Positions 47,901 through 60,900 of a DNA stretch of 64,000 nt are shown in pieces. The DNA is taken from assembly GCA_037349105.1 (NCBI GenBank), contig JAYJMM010000109.1:3614001-3678000 (forward strand), given 5' to 3'. Position numbers and translations under genes: made by a program. The notes beneath the pieces are model-generated. The model worked only from the letters and a program-made list of their open reading frames with translations, was not told the origin of the DNA and made no database searches. Within the stretch, counting starts at the first letter, position 1. Each line of letters opens with the position of its first letter. The DNA is from Limnomonas spitsbergensis (taxonomy: Eukaryota; Chlorophyta; Chlorophyceae; Chlamydomonadales).

Positions 47901-49177
47901 GAGTTATATTATAACAAAAATGCTTGTGCTGGCAAGCCGTGGGGCCGCCTGGCTCAATAACCATGCTATGCAATAAATTGTTATTAGCTTTTGATGGAAG
48001 ACAGGAAGAGGGATGTGGTTTGGCTGGAATGCTGCTGTCTCTTTGATCAGTGTGTCTTTCTGGGATGGGTCAGAATGGCACCCCAGTTAACTGGCCGCCA
48101 TGTATTGCACTTCACAGGGTGTTATGAAGATTCCATTGTCCTCAACGTAATGAAGCATACCTTTCCCACAAGCTGGTATCACCTGAACAGGACACTGTAG
48201 TGCTGTTTCAAGGTCTAAATTTTGAGATTTGTCTAAGGTCTATCCCTCCATGCCTCCGCGTAGCAAGAGTTCAGCGCCAAGGCTGGCGTCTCACTGCTGC
48301 GGGACTACCTGCGGCTGGCCATGCAGTACCCCGTCCCCAACCGCATGATCAAGGGGCACATTCACAAGCTGATTGGGCCCTGGCTGTCAGAGCATCATGA
48401 CTTGAGGGACAGAGTGAACTGTGGCGGCCTATCCTTGCAGGTAGGGCCTGCGGCTGTGGATTTTATTTGGCTTGTGAAGCAAATAAAGTAGATTTCAGTT
48501 TGAATAGCTGACAGAATCTTCCTTGTTTTTGAAGGGTTATCTGGACGAGGTGGTTGAGGTTCTGGAGCAGAGGGTAAAGGAATCCGGCCGGTTGGAGCCC
48601 ATCCCAAAACTTTCCGACCGGGCCCAGAAACGACTTGAGAAAGATGCCATGATCAAGGTAATGAATTGGTGGGGAATTAGCTGCCTTTACGACCGAGCTC
48701 TTGAATATGAAGTGCCGAATGTGCTTGTGCCGAATGTGCTCTTTGTGTCACGATTGAATAAGTTTCTACTGTTGCATCCTGGCTTTGACATGCCATGGCC
48801 TGCGTCTCATGCTTGGGGTTGGACGTGGCTTGCAGGTTGCCATTGAAGAGCAGCAACGTGAGGAGAGTGCTGTGGCTGCGTTGGCCAGCACCCAGGAGCC
48901 AACAGGCACAGAGGGGGCAGTCAAGGAGGCAGCGGGAGAGGAGAGGGGCACTCAAGATTCACGGGAAGTGGAGGCATGTGATCAGTGCTGTGAACCCCAA
49001 TCTCTGGAACATGTAGAGACTGGCGAACCTGCAACAGCAGCAGCTCCTGCTGGCAAGGATGCATCTCCTGACTCTGCTCTTCTTAGGAAACCGGCAGCTG
49101 TGGAGAGTGCGGGGGGCGACAAATCTTTGCTTGTACCATCCGATAACCTTGAAGGCGCTATTGCGGTTGGACCATAG
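44986..49177 (+). CDS. DUS1: tRNA-dihydrouridine(16/17) synthase, Dus1 type
   Basis: This FMN enzyme reduces uridine to dihydrouridine in the tRNA D-loop. Exons: 44986-45126, 45331-45431, 45849-45930, 46052-46122, 46373-46445, 46911-47093, 47665-47817, 48264-48440, 48535-48657, 48836-49177. They sum to 1446 nt, 481 residues plus TAG. Visible motifs are [17 protein letters not shown] (FMN site), [39 protein letters not shown] with the catalytic Cys of the GCP motif, [34 protein letters not shown] and [12 protein letters not shown]. The last exon is an Ala/Glu-rich, non-conserved tail. Intron 45931-46051 has GC-AG ends; using the nearby GT would break the frame. The start could be 44845 or 44815, which would add a Ser/Arg-rich leader resembling an organelle signal. 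This is the Dus1 subfamily, judged by the [12 protein letters not shown] block. Confidence 0.93.
47482..47625. repeat. Intronic minisatellite, about 28-bp unit, about 5 copies
   Basis: Units of ctgctgcaatctggtattat followed by gacctccc are repeated nearly perfectly in the DUS1 intron 47094-47664, close to its 3' end. Some copies read tatcat or have gtaat for caat. Confidence 0.93.
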
Positions 49178-49381
49178 CGGACACTCAGATCTTCATACTT
49201 TCTATCGATGGTGGAGTTGAGTGCAAGAGTGTTACGGATGAGCGTTTTTTAGGTTTTCGTGGTTCAAAACATACTGAGGTGTCGCGTCAGCGGTCTGACG
49301 GTCTCAAACTACTTGTCTGCTTTTGACACCAGCTTCTCTTGTAAAAAGAAGTTGTGTCTGGCATTGCTCTGGCCCGACGCG

Positions 49382-51291
49382 ATGATGCTGAATGGGCAAA
49401 AGCGATGTGGTGGCGTGCACTGCGGTGGTGCACCTTTGCAGGTATGTCGCTGGGGTATTCCGCTCGTTTCTAAAGCGTTTGTGCGCGCGCACTCCAGCAA
49501 TTGCCAGCGCAGACCATGCACGGCAGCTAGCATGTACCCGCCTGCTCTACGAGAACTACCAATTGTATTGAAACTGAAGGAAGGCAAATGTGATTCCGGG
49601 TGTATCATGCAAGGATTACATGCGTTTTCGATAGTGTCGATTGGTATATCGTTTTCCTGACCTTCGCAGGCTGCCGTCGCCCCTGCGCTATGCAAGCCTT
49701 CTACTTCTAGGCCAATGGTGGCCTGCAAAGCGGAGCCCATGTTCGGGAACGGGCCAATTTCGATCAATCCAAGCAGCATTGCCGATCCCTTGTCAGCTGC
49801 TAATCAGGGCTCAAAAGCGGCAGTGGACCGCAGCAAGGGCCTCTGGACGCGCTGCGAAAAATGTGGCGTTATCCTGTACATCAAGCACCTTAAGGAGCAC
49901 AATCATATCTGCTTCGGCTGCAATTTCCACTTGAAAATGAGCAGCGCCGAACGCGTGGAGCACATGATCGATCCAGGAACGTGGCGCTCCCTCGATGACA
50001 CACTGTCCCCAATGGACCCCCTGGAGTTCTTCGACCTCAAGGCGTACCCAGACCGCATCAAGGAAGCTCAGGACAAGACGGGCATGCAGGATGGACTTCG
50101 GGCCGGCACAGGACTGCTGCACGGCATTCCTATCGCACTGGGTGTCATGGAGTTCGGCTACATGGGCGGCAGCATGGGGAGTGTGGTGGGCGAGAAGCTC
50201 ACTCGGCTCATCGAGTATGCCACCCAGGAGGGCCTCAGCCTAATCATCGTGTCCACCTCCGGAGGCGCTCGCATGCAGGAGGGCATCTTCAGCTTGATGC
50301 AGGTAAAGGGACTGTTGCTAGTCGGCAGCTTGGAAAGGAAGGGAGCGGAATTGTTGCAGCACATACGGCAGTGTGGAGAGCCTGTGACTTAGGGGCCTGG
50401 GGGATGCAGCCGGGCATACTGCTACGTTATCTGGATTGGGATGTGCACTTGATTGCGGTGTCGGAATGCGAAACATGGGTATTTGGTCTCCACCGATGCC
50501 GTACTGAACACAGCCTGTATGTGAATTCGCGTATGTGCCCCATCAAGGTGTGACATACAAACTCCCCCATCCACACAGCAACCAACGTTGACTATGAACC
50601 ACTGTGTTGCATGCAGATGGCCAAGATCTCCGGTGCTCTGCATGTGCACCAGAACGAGGCGAACCTGCTGTTCATCTCTGTGCTCACGTCCCCCACCACC
50701 GGGGGCGTCACGGCCAGCTTCGGCATGCTGGGGGATATCATTGTCGCTGAGCCGGGCGCCATCATTGGCTTTGCGGGACGGCGAGTGATTGAGCAGACGC
50801 TGCAGGAGCAGCTTCCGGACGACTTCCAGACTGCCGAGTACCTGCTGGGCAAGGGCCTGCTGGACCTGGTCATCCCGCGCTCCTTCCTCAAGGGTGCCCT
50901 GTTTGAGATGATGGACTTTTACAAGGACGCACCCTACAGGAAGCAGGGGCGCATCCCCTTCGGCGTGCAGCACGGCATTTTTCACACCACGGAGGAGAAG
51001 ATTCGGCGCAAGTACCGCGAGTGGAGCGGGGCGTCGAGCAATGGGAAGTCCACAGAGGAATCCGGCACGCCCAGCTACAAAGAGCTGGTGAGCTCAATGC
51101 GGACGCTGCTGGGCGAGAATGACAAGGTGGACGTGATGGACCTCATGAAGGACGAGACGGCGCTAGCCGAGGCGATAGCGGCCGCCAAGGCCGGCAAGAT
51201 TGAGTGGGTGCAGCAGCAGAGCGCCCTGTTGGCGGCAAGTAAGGACAGCCAGTACATGTTCAGGATGTCGGAGAAGGCGCCTGCCCAGTGA
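49382..51291 (+). CDS. accD: Acetyl-CoA carboxylase carboxyltransferase beta subunit, nuclear gene for plastid protein
   Basis: This is the beta subunit of the carboxyltransferase of the multi-subunit plastid acetyl-CoA carboxylase, the committed step of fatty acid synthesis. Exons: 49382-49441, 49670-50302, 50617-51291. They sum to 1368 nt, 455 residues plus TGA. The N-terminal zinc ribbon is intact: [14 protein letters not shown] then [12 protein letters not shown]. The catalytic crotonase-fold core has [36 protein letters not shown] and [18 protein letters not shown]. The C-terminal 110 residues are a charged extension with no motif known to me. Introns and a Cys/Ala/Ser/Lys-rich leader of about 60 residues, with the second exon adding [15 protein letters not shown], show a nuclear gene with a plastid transit peptide. 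The first ATG at 49382 lies 205 bases after the DUS1 stop, on the same strand. Confidence 0.95.
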
Positions 51292-51901
51292 GGCCGTGGA
51301 GCCCTAGTGCTCGGAGGCACGGTAGATTTTGACACTGGTTGGCGACAGTGAGGGACTTAATGTTGAGAATCATGGACTTCTCGTTTCCCAAAGCCAGGGC
51401 CTGGCCTGACCTACAATTTTGAACTTGAGTTGCTGTTTCGAATGTATCCGTTTAGTTTATTGGATGGTGAATGTTTTGATCACTTGCTTTCAGTGTAGAG
51501 AAGCGCCTGTTGCGATCAGCCTTGCTTGTGCATAGATCCCTGATTTGACAAGCATACTTACTGATGAAGCTTTTGACCACTGATGAAATGATCCCTGTAG
51601 ATCACGATAGTTACTTATGTGGATCCCTTGCTCAGATCTCTGACATACCCTTTTAACATCCATGCATTACACTTGGAGATCTAACTGTGCCTCGACAGGC
51701 ACCTTTGTCTCTGGCGTTTCAGTATTTACAGTCCTTTGGAGCAACTCAACAGAGCCTACATACAAATAAGGCAGTCAATTCAAGGTACAGATACAATAGT
51801 AACAATTCAAGTTCTACAAGTATGACTAGTGATGAACCCACGCAATCCTACACCGGAGTGACATGGCACCCTGGAGCTACCCTACCCGCAGCAGCTTATG
51901 A
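51292..51901. other. Convergent intergenic region between accD and dynein heavy chain
   Basis: This holds both 3' UTRs. A TGTAA signal for the dynein gene lies on the minus strand at 51730-51726, about 170 bases past its stop codon. No signal of that form was seen for accD. Confidence 0.6.
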
Positions 51902-54900
51902 TTATCCAGTGTTGAGGACCAGAGCGACGCCTTGCAACGTCCAGAGACTGGGGTGCTCATTGGTGGAGATGTCAGCCTCAAACACAAGTCCAACGCCCAT
52001 AGCACTGCGCCTCGCTTGTGTCACATACACGGGGGACTTGAACGTGTTGGCAAGCTTGAGCTTGTTGGCCTCGATGGGTATGATCTGCAGGATGGGCAGC
52101 TCCGTAACCAGCACCTTCGGGTCCTGCTTGCGCAGCATGCTGCGTTCAATGTCCCACCCGGCACCCTCCAGGTACAGGCCAGTGACATAGCAGCCGTACT
52201 TGGGCCGGTCCTCCACTTGGGACTCTTCTGTGAAACGCGTCACACGGGTGTACAGCGTGGACTTGTCCAGCGGCCAGCCCTTGTCGCGGCATGCGGCCTG
52301 GTGGAGCAGAGGGACACGAATGGGGTCATTCACACGCCTGGTTCCCAACAGAAGAGGGGCCTTCACATATCCAACGCATCAGCTCGCATAGCTGGGTACC
52401 AGTGTACCACACAACTTAACCACCACCTCAGGCATGGAGTTCAAGCACTAGGTCCTCAACTGCTGTATCAGGCAACCCTCCTCATCTAACGGCCCCTGGA
52501 ACCTGAGCACAAGGCCAGCTATCCATATCCCTGAGCACAAGGCCAGCTATCCATAGCCTTCAGCACGTGGCCAGCTCTCCATAGCCCTCAGCTTCTCTCA
52601 CCTGCACCAGCGCCGCCAGGTACGTCTCCGGAATGTGCAGCCCACTGAGCCACATGACCTTGGGCTCGCCATGATCCACCCAACTCTTGTATTGCCTGAA
52701 CCGCCTCTGGAACCAGAGCATCCAGCTTCCCAGCGACTTCTCCGTTGCCGGGTTGAGCCGCGCCCACATGCCGGGCAGCTTTCCGTTGAAGATCGAGTTG
52801 GACAGGTCCTCCAGCGTGGAGCTGAATCCAATCTCGCCGGTCAGCGCGCGCTGCAGATCTTTGAGGCTCGTGGACATGATGCCCAGGACGCTGTTCCAGC
52901 GCTCCAGCTCTTGCAGGAGCACCACCTAGGCAGGCGGACGGTGAGGCAGCAGGCATGAACACCAGGTGTTGCACAGGTCACCTTAACTTTCCTTCCCCAA
53001 GCTTAGTCATTCCCTACTAGCCCCACGTGGCCTAGTGCTCAGCAGGGCCCAGCCGGGAAGCACCGTTCTAAACTTTCCTTCCCCCAACTTCACTGTTCCG
53101 CGCCCATGCGGCCGAGTTTTTTAGCAGGGCCCAGAGGTGCAATGTCATTGACGGGTTCTCCTGGGGACACTGTGATACCGAGGTCAAAGTGACTCAGGCA
53201 TGAGGCTGTGGGTGTACTGTGTACAGAGGGCGGTACAGGAGGAGAGGACTGGATTCATCTTTGCTAGGTGTGCTCACCTGCGTTGGGCTGGGTACTCCGA
53301 TCTCCTTCTTGAGGAGTGGCATGTCAAAGGGCTCGGGGATCTTGGACTGGATGTCCCTTGCAACCCCAGCAATGAACTCCTCGCGGCTGATGCCCTGCGT
53401 GCATGAGAGGGAGCACAAGGGACAGCAAGATCGTCAGCCATCGTCAGTAGAAGGACGGTGCTGTCCAGCATTTGTGAGGCAGCGCTACAGGTACATATCT
53501 CGTTCATTTCTTTCTCTCGTGCCTTCTCTGACTTGAGTTTCCTAGCAGACATTTTGCTTGCCGACGTGGCCGAGCTTAACTTTGGAGGAGGGGGCCTCGA
53601 GGTGTCAGGTCATTAACATGAACTGAGGTACATGTCCCATCTGCAATGGCAATACTCAACACTGCATGCAGAAAGGGAAAGCCCCTCCTGGCCTCAACCC
53701 GGCATGGGTGCTCAGTGACTCACCGCTGCCCCTGCTCCAGTACGCGGCTGCAGATCGATCAGGTCCGTCCAGATGGCCTTGGTCGCGTTCGTGTAGTAGC
53801 TGATGTCGGCATTTGCATGCAGGCCAAAGACCTCTGGGCTTTGCACCAGCGGTAGGCCCTCAATCGCAGCCATGTAGCTGTCGCGGTTGCCTTGCGGCGG
53901 GATGGAGATGTCGATGTCCTTGCTTTGGAAGAAATGAAAGGGCTGAAAGGTGTCGAACAGGAAGTCTCCCAGGTACTCATCCAGGTACGTGATGAGGATG
54001 CGGCGGTCGTAGCTGTCAGACACACGGCCGCCGTACATGGCCTCTCCGATCAGGTACCGCAAGGTGCCCCATGGAATGTACTCATCCTGCAGGATGTGAC
54101 AGGGGCGGTTGGTTCGTTAGGTGTGTGTGTGTGTGTGTGAAAGGTGAGGGGGCACATCCGCAAATTCTGGAGCTGTGCTGACAAACATTACAGCGTGGAC
54201 GGCGGCGGCGGCGGCGGCGCCTCGGATCCCTTTCTCGTCTTCCTCACGCTCGTTCAGCATGAAGCTTCTTGGGCCAGCATGAATGCAAGATGACATCCGC
54301 ATACACATGCATGCCCACCTGGTTCTCAAAGGCCTTGCCAAGGTAAGTCCCTATGAGCGCCATGGAGATCCGGAAATCCGTCTCATTGAAGTCATAGGGT
54401 ACGTTCCACCCCAGCTTGCCGTACTTCCGCCGCTCCTGCACGACTGCGTGGAAGAAAGCGAGGCAGTACACCAGCGGCCGGAAGGCATGGTGCGGGCACT
54501 CGGCCAGCGCTTCCTCGCTGATCTTGCTGTAGCTCTGCCGCATGTTGAGCTTCAGGCCATTGGGGGGCTCCGTAACAACCTGCGTGGGGGAAGAGGAGCA
54601 GGGGACGACTGAGCGCACACCTGGCTGGGTAGAACGGGTGGGTGTTCACTGATCACATGAAACGGCGTCCGCTCACAAAGGCATCTTAAATGACAATTTT
54701 CAGCTGTGACTGCCGCTCTTTTCCTTCATGCTCGTATGACAGGGGCAGGGTAGCAAGAAGTAGATCCAAGCTGAGAATCTCAGATCCTGGGCCATTCACA
54801 CATCCATCACACAAACCTTGAGGCTGCGTTGGAGCACGCCCAACGGGAAGCGATCCGTGGGCTCTGTGGTGAGCCACAGCCGGAAGTCGGGGTGAGGCTT

Positions 54901-57900
54901 GTGGATCTTCTCCAAGATCTTCTCCAACGTTTTCAGCCACCTGGAAGGAGGAGGACATGACCAGGCAAACAAACGGGTGACCACGGGCCAAAACTCACAT
55001 ACTTTGTGTAGAGCATTGCTGAATGATACAATCCCGCACACTTGAAGCATCATTTAAGCACATTGAAAAGGAACTATTATACACCTTGTCAGCCCAGGAA
55101 AAGCTCTTCCTCAACGAGGAGGAGCTTTTCATTTCCCACCCCTCAGTCATGCATTATGGGCACTTCAGACCCCCCTCTGCACATTCCATCGCATCAGCCT
55201 CCAGAGAGGACGTGCAGCAGGTCTCGTCTCTTGCCCGCCCGCCCTCATCCCCCCCCTCCCTCACTTACCTAGGCAGCAGATGGCAGTTCTGCAACATGAT
55301 CCACAGCCCTCGAGTGACACCAGTCTCAATGAACTCCGCCGCCTTGGCCCCCATGCCCTGCCCCAGAGCCATGTACTTGAGTTTGGCCCCTGGCTTGAAG
55401 CCCATCTCCTCACCCAGCTTGAACACATCAAACGCCGGGTCGGCACCTGTTGATCAGGGGAGAAGGTTCCGGATTTTAGGGTGCCGGATTTGGTTCAAAG
55501 GTGAAGGGTTAAGGGGTCACGAAGGTGCGGAATCCGTTAATGCAGGAGAGACTGAGGCAGGATCTACGACCTTCCAGAGCTGCTGGGTGCCTCGACACAC
55601 AGTGCAGTCATGTGCTACCGGACTCTGGCTTGATCCTAAACCCTAAACCCTGACAGCCACGACTGCCACCAGCTCATGCTCGAGCCCCTGCTGCTGCTCT
55701 CCCTTGCGACAGCCTGACATGACTGGGCCTGCTGGGCAATGCCCCCACGTAACTACATTCTAATATTCCCCTGCTGGCAGGAGCTTCAGACGCACCAGGT
55801 GAGAGCACAAAGACTATTGGGGTGTTCTCCGTGGACTGCTTGTAGATGTTGTGGTAGTCCAGCACCGGCGGCTGCACGTAGCGCTCGGTCATCACGCTGA
55901 TGACAAACCTGCGGTGCAGGGGGACAACATACTTACATAAGGAAAGGCGCTTGATAGCGTCCGGCCCTCTAGCACTGGCACATTCCATCCTGTGGCACCC
56001 CTCAGTTAAACAGAAAGGTCCCAAGGCTCTCTGGATTCCTGGATCCCATTTTTCCTTTATAACTAGGAGTCGCCGAGAAAGCTATTTCTATAAATTCAAA
56101 AAAATAATGTGAACGTATGACCGCATCTTACTGGGCCGTGGCTGTGCAGCAGGGCCACCACTGCTCCCCCCCCTGAAGGTCACCCAGTATCAAACAGGGG
56201 CATCATTTCAGGCGCCAGGTGCTCCACCTGCACATGCACGCACCTCGTAATGACCACAGTCACTCTGTCCATGCGGAGGCAACGCAGCAGCAGCAGCTTC
56301 TCAAACTCAGTGAGGCTGGTGTCGTATCCCATCGGCAACGGGGACTCCTCAGGCGCCTCTAGCTCGTAGAACTCGCGCCAGGGTCGGCCCCCGTCAGCCT
56401 CGATGTCGTCCGCGATTCTCGCCAGCGGGTGTAGCCGCCCGTCAGCATCGTACTTTGAAGCGCCCATCTGTGCCAGCCGAATGATGTCCTGCCAGCCTTG
56501 GTCGGGGACCCATTCATAGGGGCGGACTGCGGCAGGCAGAAACATATAGGTGGGGGGGGGGATATATATTAAAATACTCATATACCGGTAAGAGGGCTGA
56601 CAGACGTGGTAACATATTGGAGGCAGATTGGTCTTCTGTCATGGCTGATTTTGACAGAAGGATGGCCGGGTACCTAGATCTGGTTGCCATGCAAGGGGGT
56701 TCGGACCATCATCATGCTTTCAAACCATGTAACTGATATCCCGATCGTGCACTGTCCAGTCCTTTCCCTCCCAGGAGGAGCAGCTCTTCAGGCAGGAGCT
56801 CAGCTCTCGCTAGTGTTTGTTTTAGTGTGCATCATACCACCTTTGAGGGGCAAAGCAAGGCAGCCACCACAGAGCTGATGACGTTCAAACCTGGACCTGC
56901 TTACAGCCGGTGGCCTAAGCAACAAGGCCGGCTGCACCTAACCCTGCCAGCCTTATGTCTGGTTTGCAGCTGAAGCACCCCATTCAATAAACAGTGCCTC
57001 TCACCCCGCCGCGCTTTCTCGAGACTAAGATTGCCCTTGAGGAAGAAGTCGAGGAACTGGGGGTCCAATGGGTGGTCACCTGTAGGTAGAGAGAGAGAGG
57101 AGGGGATAGGCCAGTCAGCATCAGGCCTGCGGTGTCAGCCTAAGTGCCTTCCTGGATAGATGCCACTCTGACCATCATCCAACTGGTGAAGAGGACAGTA
57201 GCCTGGGTACTTCCACAACCACAAAACGAGACAGCAATAACAGTGCTTACATATATTACACCTAGCCTCTAACTTCTCCCACAACAGGACAAAACGACCC
57301 GTCCTATGCACGCAGGGCTGCATTCAGCCGTAAGATCTGCATCTCCAGTTACAAGCAGCCGGAGCTCCTTCTCTTGCAGCGGCGAGCCTAGACGATTCGT
57401 CCAGCATCTTCCCCCGGTAGCCCTTTCCCCCCCTTACCCTCCAGGATCTTGATGGTCATCTGGAAGCTGAACATGAGCTTGTGCTTCTCAAACAGCCCAA
57501 GGCACGTGTAGCTGTACACGTCGTACGTCAGCGCCTCAGTCACGTTCCTCAGCCGGCCCTCCAGCATGGAGTCCTTCTTGCTCGTGTGCAGCGTGAGGTT
57601 GAACACCGTCAGGAAGCTGGCTAAGCTGTACTCATACCTGTAGAGGGGGGAGGGGACGATGTTAGCAGGGTGAGGGAGGATGAGAATGTTCCCCGATCCA
57701 TCCCTTCCACCCCTCCTTCCCTCCCCGGGTAACACCCATCAGCTGTCCTCACATGTTGGTGATGGCCGACAGCGACGCCATGACGAAGAACAGGATGGCC
57801 CCCCGCTTGGCCACCGGGGTGTACTTGACCCGCGTGTCCTCAATCTCCCGCGCCGTCACCTTGCTGACCTCCAGTTTCTCGGCAATCTCGACCGCCTTGG

Positions 57901-60900
57901 CTTTGGCGTTCTCGAGCGTGCTGATGAGCTCCTGGTTATCGAGGATATTTCCTGGCCAAGTGGGAGGCAGGAGGTCCAGGGAACGGGAGCCAAGTGTGAA
58001 AAGAGAAATTGACGGGTGCGACGTGGCAAGCATCACATTTACCTGCCAGCTTTGAAAGCATTCAAATCAAGCCATTTTTGACAAGAGCTTTTAAGGTTTT
58101 GTTTAGCTCACAAGCTGTGCCCCAGGGACGTGTGTGCCCTCCAGCCCACAGGCCCTGAGTTCCGCCTGCTTTGCTACCCCACACACGCCACGGCCCAGCG
58201 ACTCACCTGTAGCATTTGACAGCTCCCGCAGCAGCGTGTCCTCCAGCACCTTGAGCAGAGCCATGTTCTCACTCATCTCCTTCACCAGGCTCTCGCGGGC
58301 GGCCTCCAGGTCAGGGCGCTCGTGCTTGACCTGCACATGTGAAGGAGGGGAGGGGTCAGCCTTGGCAGAGTATCTGCAGGCAGAGTGAGAGTACCATGGT
58401 ATCCATAACGCACACGCTGATCACTGCAAGGTAAGCAAAGTGTCCAGCTTTGCATTCGTTGTTGTTACCCCATTTATGCCCACGTGCAATAAAGAGAAGA
58501 CCATCATGCCACTGCTTAATCAGAAGTACAGTCTGACATATTTCAGCGTCCCGGCCCTGATGTTAAAACTTATCCAAGACCTTCCTGACTTCCTGCCCCC
58601 CCTCCCCCAATCTCCTCAGCCCTCCCCTCTCCTCCCCTCTCCCTCTTTGCCTACCCGTACTCTCCTCCTCCTGCCCTCCTCCCCCCTCCTTCCCTGCACC
58701 CTCCCCATCCACCCAGCTCCCTCCCTCTCCCTCTCCCCCTGCCTCCTCCCTCCTGATCTCCGCACCGTGACATTGAGCAGCTGCTCCGTCAGCCCCTGCT
58801 GTGTGACGCCGTAGTTGATGATCATGGTCTTGCCACTGATCTCCGGCCCATAGTGCGGGTTGGACAGTTTGCTGGTCATGTACAGCCGGAAGTTGAGGTC
58901 CCACTCCACCTCCTTGTCCCCCAGTTTGATGACCGTCTTGCCCATGGCGTTGACGGAGAAGCTCTTCTCAAGCACCGGGTCAATGACAGGGTCGATGTAC
59001 TCGTCGAGGTTCTCAAACATGAACGGAAAGCCATACTGGATGGCCAGCTCCAGCTGCTTCAGGAAGTCGGCATCGTTGAAAGTCTTGATCTGCAGAGCGG
59101 GGAGGGTGGGAGGGAGAGATACAGCGGTTGCCATGACTAGATGCATAGCGTAGGGGTGACGGTGAGGTACAAATATAGAGCACGCAAGGGGAAGGCACTC
59201 GCCAGAAGTTGTGCAGGTAGTGCTACCACCTGCCCGGATCCCCTAGCCCCACCTTGCCATCCAGCAGCTTTCCCTCCTTGGTCTTGATCCAGTTGAGCGC
59301 CTGCATCTGAGGGTCCACGCAGAGCGGCCAGCGGTTGGCGCGAACAGTCAATATACCGTTCTGTACCGACAGCTCGTCCGAGGGCAGGCCCTCCGCTGAC
59401 CAGCCGCTGGTCTCCACATCTGTGGTCAGCAGCGTCTCCAGTCGGAAGGGCTGAGTCAGGGGCACCTCCCTCTCCACCACGTCCTTCTGCCACATGTCAT
59501 ACACCATGGCATGGCGGTAGTTGAAGGTGAACGCGCCTGCACAGAGGGGGAGAGCATGGAGTCGGATTAGAGGGGCAGAGCATGGAATGGCGGGAGTCAG
59601 GGGGTTAGAGGGTCAGGGAAGGGCGGTGACTCAGGGGATTAAAAGGGCAAAAGAGGGCGGGAAGTCAGGGGATTAGCCATGAGCTCGGGCTTGAGCTTGG
59701 CCATTAAGTTGTACGCATCCCTGCCCTCCATCATGCTCTGGGCCAAGGTCATGGGGGCGCCTCCTTGAACCATGCCAGGAGTCAGGGGCGGGGAGTCAGG
59801 GGTCGAAAGAGGTTGGGAGTCAGGGTTTGAACTAAGGCACTGCTGTTTGTGTCTCTCTGAAAGAATACATCACAGCTGTATCATGTCTTTGAAACAGGAG
59901 ATGCAGGGCTTGCTGTCCCCCTTCTAGCTCGTACCGGTGTAGCTGAGGAAGGATGAGGTGAGCAGGCAGTCCCCAACCAGCCGTTCCATGCGGCTGTCCA
60001 GCTCCTCAATGTCGGCGGTCCAGCGGCTGCGCTCGCTGCCTAGACCGGCAATGAGGCGCGATGCGGCCACCAGGCGCCGCTCCATAAGATCAGCCTTGGA
60101 CTTGAGGTCCTGTCATTGGAAGCAACAGGGGGCAGCAGCAGGGACCAGGAGGCAGGCTTGAGGCTGCGGTGTCACAGTGGGAGGGGGGGGAGCATGAGGG
60201 AGGGGTAGCGTTCCTACTTCCTGCTCCACACCTGAGACCGCACAACCTGTACTGAGGTTTTTATATACAATGTAAAGACTGTGCAAGAAGTGGACGTCCA
60301 AGACTCTTTTCGGACACACGCACACGCACAGCCGTGCGTCCTCGCGCATCCATGCACACGCACACACCATGTTCGCAATCGCAATCCCCGCGCACAAACT
60401 CGTGTTACCAAGCGCATCCCCGCACCTGCTGCTCTGCCGTCTTCTCCCCGAACTGCGTCCGCAGCGTCTCAAGCATGGTGCTGAGCTCCTCCACCTGCTG
60501 CTTCGTGAGGGCGAGGTCCTTGGTGGCCAGACGCAGGTTCTTCTCAGCCTCCGCGACCTTCTTGCGCTTGGGCTCCACGGTCTTGGCCACGTTGTTGTAG
60601 TTTACCATGGCCAAGACCCATTTGAGCAGGCCCGCTCCGGCAGTGGAGACGCTCTTCAAGCTCTCGTACGTGAAGCTAGGGTCCTGTCAGGGTATAGGGT
60701 TTAGGGTTTAGGGTAAAGGTTTTAAGAGTATAGGGTTTAAGGTTTTAGGTAAAGAATTTTAGGGTGTAGGGTAGGGGAGGCGGAAGAGACACACGACAAT
60801 AAGCATGAGAGCTCAAAGCAGGGGGCATGGGAGGCAGGACGATGCATTGAGGCAGGCCCATGCAAACCAAGCAGGCAGCGAGGGGGACAGGAAGATGCAT

